A stretch of 64,000 nucleotides of DNA from Vampirovibrio chlorellavorus. Lineage in GTDB: Bacteria > Cyanobacteriota > Vampirovibrionia > Vampirovibrionales > Vampirovibrionaceae. The stretch spans positions 1 through 64,000 of the forward strand of contig NZ_QFWH01000009.1 in assembly GCF_003149375.1 (NCBI RefSeq), in the 5' to 3' direction. Every line of letters starts with the position of its first letter. Position 1 is the stretch's first letter. Shown piece after piece: positions 60,087-64,000 of this stretch. Below the pieces are notes generated by a model, which ran no database searches, was not told the DNA's origin, and saw only the letters and a list, made by a program, of their open reading frames with translations. The translations under genes were made by a program, and so were the position numbers.

Positions 60087-60118
60087 AAAAGCCCCGGAAT
60101 CCAAGCCGGGGCTTTTTA
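60087..60118 (+). terminator. Intrinsic terminator of sepF
   Basis: AAAAGCCCCGG and CCGGGGCTTTTT form an 11-bp stem around an 8-base loop with a U-tract. It ends the yggS-sepF transcript. Confidence 0.93.
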
Positions 60119-60150
60119 TTGATTTTGATAGGCATTATTTCTTATTTTTT

Positions 60151-60221
60151 AAGGGGCGTTTGCCCCTTAAACCCCACTGGAGGGGGAACAGAGTTCAGCG
60201 CAAGCGCTGTCCCCCCTCCAG
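60151..60221. repeat. Two adjacent hairpins, possible repeat element
   Basis: AAGGGGC/GCCCCTT around a four-base loop is followed by a 15-bp stem at 60177-60191 and 60207-60221 (CTGGAGGGGGAACAG against CTGTCCCCCCTCCAG, one mismatch). It may be a dispersed intergenic repeat, since such GGGGC...GCCCC phrases recur in many genomes. Confidence 0.6.
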
Positions 60222-60355
60222 ACCTCCCCATGGGAATAGTCTGGAAATCTCCTTCTTCATTGAAGCTGGACAATCTCGCCGCTTTCAGGCTCCCCGATGC
60301 GAAAAGGGAGAAGAACGAGCGATTCGCTTATTAAATGTTTTTAGAACTAAAAGCG

Positions 60356-61015
60356 CTAATACAAGCGGGCGTTTTTGAGTCGAAACTTGACGGGCGGGCC
60401 CGAAGGGCTTTCCAGCAGCAGAGTAAATTCATCCAGATTTTCCAGGTCGGCAAAGTTGAAATAATACCCATTCACCGCCTCGTAAGCCGCCCCGGAAACC
60501 CCACCAGTCACCGGATCGGCCACCGCATCCAGATTGACTTTGGACGGCTTAATCTCAAAACTTTTACCCCGGCCAAATCCCACGATTTTGGCGTTGTAGT
60601 TCTTGGCAAACCCGGGGGAGTCCCCGTAAAAACTGACGGCAAACTTTACTTGCAGGCGATTCTTGGCATCCGAGTAGAAGGCCACTTCCTTGCCAAAGCG
60701 TTTGCGGGCGTTCATCAGGTCACTCTTGGCCGGGTTACTGGAAAAACCCGCTTTGGCCGCCTTGGTGGCCAACATCATAAACGGAGAGTACACATTTAAC
60801 AGCGCCCCGTTCTCACCCTCAATCCAGTTTGCCCCCAGCAGGGCGGAAAGCCCCAGCTTCTGGTTCTTCATGCCATAGACCAGGGAGGCATCCACGGTCT
60901 GGGCATCCATTTTAACCAGGGCCTGAACCGGAGCCAGACTTCCCGCCAGTAACAGGGCAACGACCACAGCGGTTGCGGAAAAACACTTGGTAATCGAAAA
61001 AGGGTGGTATACCAT
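60356..61015 (-). CDS. Exported protein of unknown function
   Basis: A 219-residue exported protein. The signal peptide is [20 protein letters not shown] with cleavage near VQA. The rest is a beta-rich globular fold ([40 protein letters not shown]). I do not recognise the family; annotation as a periplasmic protein is all that can be supported. ATG at 61015 follows TTGGAG. It is divergent from deoB. Confidence 0.75.
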   Translation of the reverse strand: MVYHPFSITKCFSATAVVVALLLAGSLAPVQALVKMDAQTVDASLVYGMKNQKLGLSALLGANWIEGENGALLNVYSPFMMLATKAAKAGFSSNPAKSDLMNARKRFGKEVAFYSDAKNRLQVKFAVSFYGDSPGFAKNYNAKIVGFGRGKSFEIKPSKVNLDAVADPVTGGVSGAAYEAVNGYYFNFADLENLDEFTLLLESPSGPPVKFRLKNARLY

Positions 61016-61204
61016 GAAGGCAATTGGCTCCAATCATTGCAAAACCGTGACGCTTTACCCCTCGGTTCGGGGTGTTCCCATTCTAACCGAGACAAACAGA
61101 CAGACGAACAAAGCGCTGGCGGTTCCCAAAAACAAAAAGCAAGTTGGCAGCCCGGCCCGTTTTTATTTGCACACAGTTTTCAAGGAACCAAGGAGAACCA
61201 CCCG

Positions 61205-62476
61205 ATGTCGTTCAAACGTGTTTTTGTAGTTGTTGTAGATGCCTGGGGCGTGGGCGCCCTGCCCGATGCCCCCGATTATGGGGACAGCCTGGACTGCAAC
61301 ACCATGGGCAACATTGACAAACACGCTGATCGCCTGAGCCTGCCCAACTTTGAAAAACTGGGACTGGGCAACATACTGAATTTAAACCGGGTCAAGCCGC
61401 AGGAAAAGCCGCTGGGCAGCTACGGCAAAATGTCGGAGTTCTCCCGCGGCAAGGACACCACCACCGGCCACTGGGAAATGGCCGGTATTTATCTGGAAAC
61501 CCCCTTCCCCACCTACCCGGAGGGCTTCCCCCCAGAGATTGTGGAGCGCTTCAAGCGGGAAACCGGGATCAAAAACATTTTGGGCAACAAACCGGCTTCC
61601 GGCACCAAAATTCTGGAAGAACTGGGCATGCAGCACCTGGAAACGGGCGACCCCATTGTCTACACCAGCGCCGATAGCGTGTTCCAGATTGCCGCCCACA
61701 TTGGCCCGAAAAGCAAAGTGGATTTGGCCACCCTGTACCAGTGGTGCGAAACGGCCCGTGAAATTCTGGACGGCCCGCACAAGGTCTCCCGGGTCATTGC
61801 CCGTCCTTTTATCGGCACCAGCCCGGACACCTTCAAACGGGTGGGCAAAGACCGCCGGGACTACGCCGTATTACCCCCTGAGGCCACCGTGCTGAACCGC
61901 ATCCGGGAAGCCGGGGCTGTGGTGCTGGGCGTGGGGAAAATTGAAGACATTTTCTGCTTCTCTGGCCTAACCCATTCTATTCATACCGGCAGCAACCCGG
62001 AAGGGCTGGAAGTGCTGAATAAAATCATTCGCCAAGAGCAAAATCTGGATGAATTAAGCCTGGAAAAGAAGGCCCTCAGCGATTACCCGCAAGCGGACAA
62101 GCAGTTTGTCTTCGTCAATCTGGTGGAAACCGACAGCAACTACGGCCACCGCCGTGATGTGAACGGCTACGCCCGGGCTCTGGAAGAAGTGGACGCCGGA
62201 CTGGGACGTGTTTTGGAAGCGCTGGGCCCGGATGACCTGCTGATGATTTCCGCGGACCACGGTTGCGACCCCACCGCCCCCGGCTCGGATCACACCCGTG
62301 AGTACGTGCCCATTCTGCTTTACAGCCCCCAATTACCCGGCGTGAATCTGGGCATTCGGGAATCCTTCGCTGATATCGGTAAAACCACGCTGGCCTGGCT
62401 GGGTTTGGAAAACCCGGCCCAACGCGGACGCAACATGCTGGAAAGCATCCAGCACCCGCAAGCCAGTTTGGTCTAG
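61205..62476 (+). CDS. deoB: Phosphopentomutase
   Basis: A 423-residue Mn-dependent enzyme that interconverts (deoxy)ribose-1-phosphate and -5-phosphate in nucleoside salvage. The alkaline-phosphatase-fold motifs are [33 protein letters not shown] (nucleophile Thr), [20 protein letters not shown] and [23 protein letters not shown] at 61205 follows AAGGAGAA; the longer in-frame extension is not part of the protein. Confidence 0.97.
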   Translation: MSFKRVFVVVVDAWGVGALPDAPDYGDSLDCNTMGNIDKHADRLSLPNFEKLGLGNILNLNRVKPQEKPLGSYGKMSEFSRGKDTTTGHWEMAGIYLETPFPTYPEGFPPEIVERFKRETGIKNILGNKPASGTKILEELGMQHLETGDPIVYTSADSVFQIAAHIGPKSKVDLATLYQWCETAREILDGPHKVSRVIARPFIGTSPDTFKRVGKDRRDYAVLPPEATVLNRIREAGAVVLGVGKIEDIFCFSGLTHSIHTGSNPEGLEVLNKIIRQEQNLDELSLEKKALSDYPQADKQFVFVNLVETDSNYGHRRDVNGYARALEEVDAGLGRVLEALGPDDLLMISADHGCDPTAPGSDHTREYVPILLYSPQLPGVNLGIRESFADIGKTTLAWLGLENPAQRGRNMLESIQHPQASLV

Positions 62477-62561
62477 TCACGAGATCGAGTCACGATTGGG
62501 CCCTCAGACTGCTTCCGTTACAGCTTCTTTATGATCGCCTTTGGGTGGAAACCAGAACGTC

Positions 62562-63563
62562 ATGACAAAAAAACAGCCGCCCAAAGCCCCTCCCAAAGCA
62601 GTTCAAAAAACGGGCACCAAGACCTCAAAGCCCAAGGGCAAAGCGCATGCCACCCGGCCCGCCAAGGCCAGGTTCTCTGGGTTGGCGACCCCTAAAAGTC
62701 CGGCAGGCTGGCAGGCTTTGGCCCCGGCTCTGGATGCTCTGGTCTCTCAATACAAAGTGCCCAGCTATATTGACAGCGATCCCATTCAAATTCCCTATCG
62801 CTACGTGGACAACCCCAAGGCCTGCGAACTGGTGGCCTTCATCACCGCCCTGTTTAGCTATGGGCGGCGGGATTTCATTATCGAGACCATCAACGGGCTG
62901 TTTCAGATCACCGAAAACGACCCGGTGGGATTCATGGAGAGTTTCAACCGACAGCGGGACGCCAAACTGTTTCAGCACTTCATCTATCGCTTTAATAAAG
63001 GCCCGGACGTGGCCTTTCTGTGGGAGCGGCTGCAGTGGGTCTATACCACCTACGGGTCACTGGAAGCCTTGTTTCAGGAGGCCGTTGAACGTGGGCTTAA
63101 GGCCGATCCTTCCGTCACCCGGCTGAAAGCGGGCATTACGGGGGTGAACGATGCCCTGCTGAACCATCAGGAACCCAACAGCTACGGGCTGAAATTTCTG
63201 TTTGCCCACCCCGGTAAAGGCGGGGCCTGCAAGCGCTTCAACATGTTTTTGCGCTGGATGGTTCGCCAAGATGAAGAACCGGGCGGCAAAGTGGACTTTG
63301 GCCTGTGGAAAAAGGCCCTGCATCCAGCCGATTTGCTGATTCCACTGGACACCCATGTGATGAAAATGAACCGCAAGCTGGGCCTTAGCCCCCGACACGA
63401 TGGCTCCTGGCGCACCGCCGAGGAAATTACAGCGGTTTTCCGGCAGTTGTGCCCGCAAGATCCGGTCAAATACGATTACGCCCTGTTTGGCTTCAGTCTG
63501 GACAAACGCGCCTCCGAGGAGCTGCTGGCCCTGGCCGGAAATCATAAAGCGCCAAAATCGTAA
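62562..63563 (+). CDS. TIGR02757 family protein
   Basis: A 333-residue protein of TIGR02757 (DUF2400). The N-terminal ~45 residues are a Lys/Pro-rich extension. The family core has SDPIQIPYRYVDNPKACELV, FITALFSYGRRDFIIETING, KRFNMFLRWMVRQDEE, LLIPLDTHVMKMNRKLGL and DPVKYDYALFGFSL. It is related to helix-hairpin-helix DNA glycosylase-like proteins and may act on nucleic acids, but the activity is unproven. ATG at 62562 is the natural start. Confidence 0.9.
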   Translation: MTKKQPPKAPPKAVQKTGTKTSKPKGKAHATRPAKARFSGLATPKSPAGWQALAPALDALVSQYKVPSYIDSDPIQIPYRYVDNPKACELVAFITALFSYGRRDFIIETINGLFQITENDPVGFMESFNRQRDAKLFQHFIYRFNKGPDVAFLWERLQWVYTTYGSLEALFQEAVERGLKADPSVTRLKAGITGVNDALLNHQEPNSYGLKFLFAHPGKGGACKRFNMFLRWMVRQDEEPGGKVDFGLWKKALHPADLLIPLDTHVMKMNRKLGLSPRHDGSWRTAEEITAVFRQLCPQDPVKYDYALFGFSLDKRASEELLALAGNHKAPKS

Positions 63564-63681
63564 ACGCCTGTTTTCAGGCCGCAGACCGTACTATAATAAA
63601 CGGGTACGCCATAAGGGCCACAGCGCCGGTCGGCTTTACCCCCCAAACTCCCTTAATGGACAGAGAGAAAGCGATCCCCCG

Positions 63682-63870
63682 ATGACCCAAGAGGAATTAA
63701 ACACGTTACTGGCCGGTGAAGAACTGCTCCGCACCCTGGATGTTAAAACCCTGGTGCTGGACATTGTTCGGGAAATGCCGGAAGAAGAGATGCTCACCAT
63801 CTTTTGGGACAAGTTGCCGCAGTTAAGGCAGGAATTCGTTAAAGACTACCTGTACATGAAACGCTCATAA
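63682..63870 (+). CDS. Small acidic helical protein
   Basis: A 62-residue protein, TQEELNTLLAGEELLRTLDV then LDIVREMPEEEMLTIFWDKL, almost all helix and acidic. AGAGAGAAAG lies upstream of the ATG. It has no recognised domain. It is downstream of the TIGR02757 gene with 118 bases between. Confidence 0.55.
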   Translation: MTQEELNTLLAGEELLRTLDVKTLVLDIVREMPEEEMLTIFWDKLPQLRQEFVKDYLYMKRS

Positions 63871-63954
63871 AACGGCGTTCTTGCCAGAAAGCACACCCGC
63901 ATCGCCCCTTGAGCCTTCACTTTGCTTTGGACGGTTTATTCCTGTTTGGATGAT

Positions 63955-64000
63955 TTACTCTTCTTTGCCCGTGTACACGCTGACCATCCAGCGCTTGGGC
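63955..64000 (-). CDS. C-terminal end of a gene running off the window
   Basis: On the minus strand an open frame ends in TAA at 63955-63957 with the residues PKRWMVSVYTGKEE before the stop. The Trp/Tyr-rich tail looks like real protein, but only ~14 residues are visible, so no identity can be given. Confidence 0.35.
   Translation of the reverse strand, partial: PKRWMVSVYTGKEE

Larger units (their letters stand above)
59977..60355. other. Gap with terminator and hairpins
   Basis: 379 bases with no gene: the sepF terminator at 60087-60118 and two further hairpins at 60151-60221. The remainder is unremarkable. Confidence 0.5.

Noticed and set aside
61004-61204. 67-codon extension of deoB
   Set aside because: It runs through the divergent promoter region; the AAGGAGAA site and the conserved N-terminus start at 61205.
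1-64000. CRISPR array
   Set aside because: No regularly spaced direct repeats with unique spacers were seen; the short tandem repeats found lie inside or between genes and have no spacers.

Overview
The window looks like chromosome of a non-photosynthetic relative of cyanobacteria, most probably Vampirovibrionia (Melainabacteria), close to Vampirovibrio. This is inference from gene content: SepF beside YggS, a PBS-lyase-type HEAT-repeat protein, split carA/carB, a complete EtfB-EtfA-ETF:quinone oxidoreductase set, prepilin-like proteins, and large membrane proteins I do not recognise from elsewhere, with no photosynthesis gene in view. No rRNA or marker good enough for firm placement is present. 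The core is moderately GC-rich, and about 8.5-11.2 kb is visibly more AT-rich.

Region 1 (1-12,480) is an accessory island. It opens with the end of an operon: an unknown gene tail, a DUF1828 protein and a type I restriction HsdR. Then come two RDD membrane proteins (one with GYF_2 domains), a small secreted Cys/His protein overlapping a secreted nuclease, a divergent XRE regulator with a perfect palindrome between them, an InsA-like fragment, an unknown Cys-rich protein, and a mobile module (Xis-like HTH, RepA-like ATPase, tyrosine recombinase, small ORF). The right end is a second, related recombinase fused to its own HTH, abutting the 3' end of tRNA-Pro(GGG). This is the classic layout of an element integrated in a tRNA gene. 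The left end is outside the window.

Region 2 (12.5-25.2 kb) holds an M48 protease, two RGG-like zinc-ribbon proteins with matching promoters and long leaders flanking a fatty-acid desaturase, RdgB with an overlapping methyltransferase-like gene, HemB, a NarL-type regulator, two prepilin-like genes with a C10 tract and repeated processing-site codons, secreted unknowns and an aldehyde dehydrogenase.

Region 3 (25.2-34.8 kb) has a gene-poor gap with an orphan minus-strand terminator, an orphan Dam methylase, a large unknown membrane protein, MarC, an SRPBCC protein, a CBS protein and the LemA-TPM pair.

Region 4 (34.8-49.1 kb) is metabolic: ETF-QO/EtfA/EtfB, a glycosyltransferase, divergent carB/carA separated by a palindromic repeat, a PaaK-like ligase, RsmD, and a CcdA-thioredoxin pair.

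Region 5 (49.1-64 kb) has a codon-optimised HEAT-repeat gene behind a long AT-rich leader, a two-gene glycosyltransferase operon, a second large unknown membrane protein, a SIMPL protein, a large WGDPH surface-type protein with a 324-bp duplication, yggS-sepF, deoB and a TIGR02757 protein. An over-represented octamer, GCCATGGC, runs through the window and is densest in the island.
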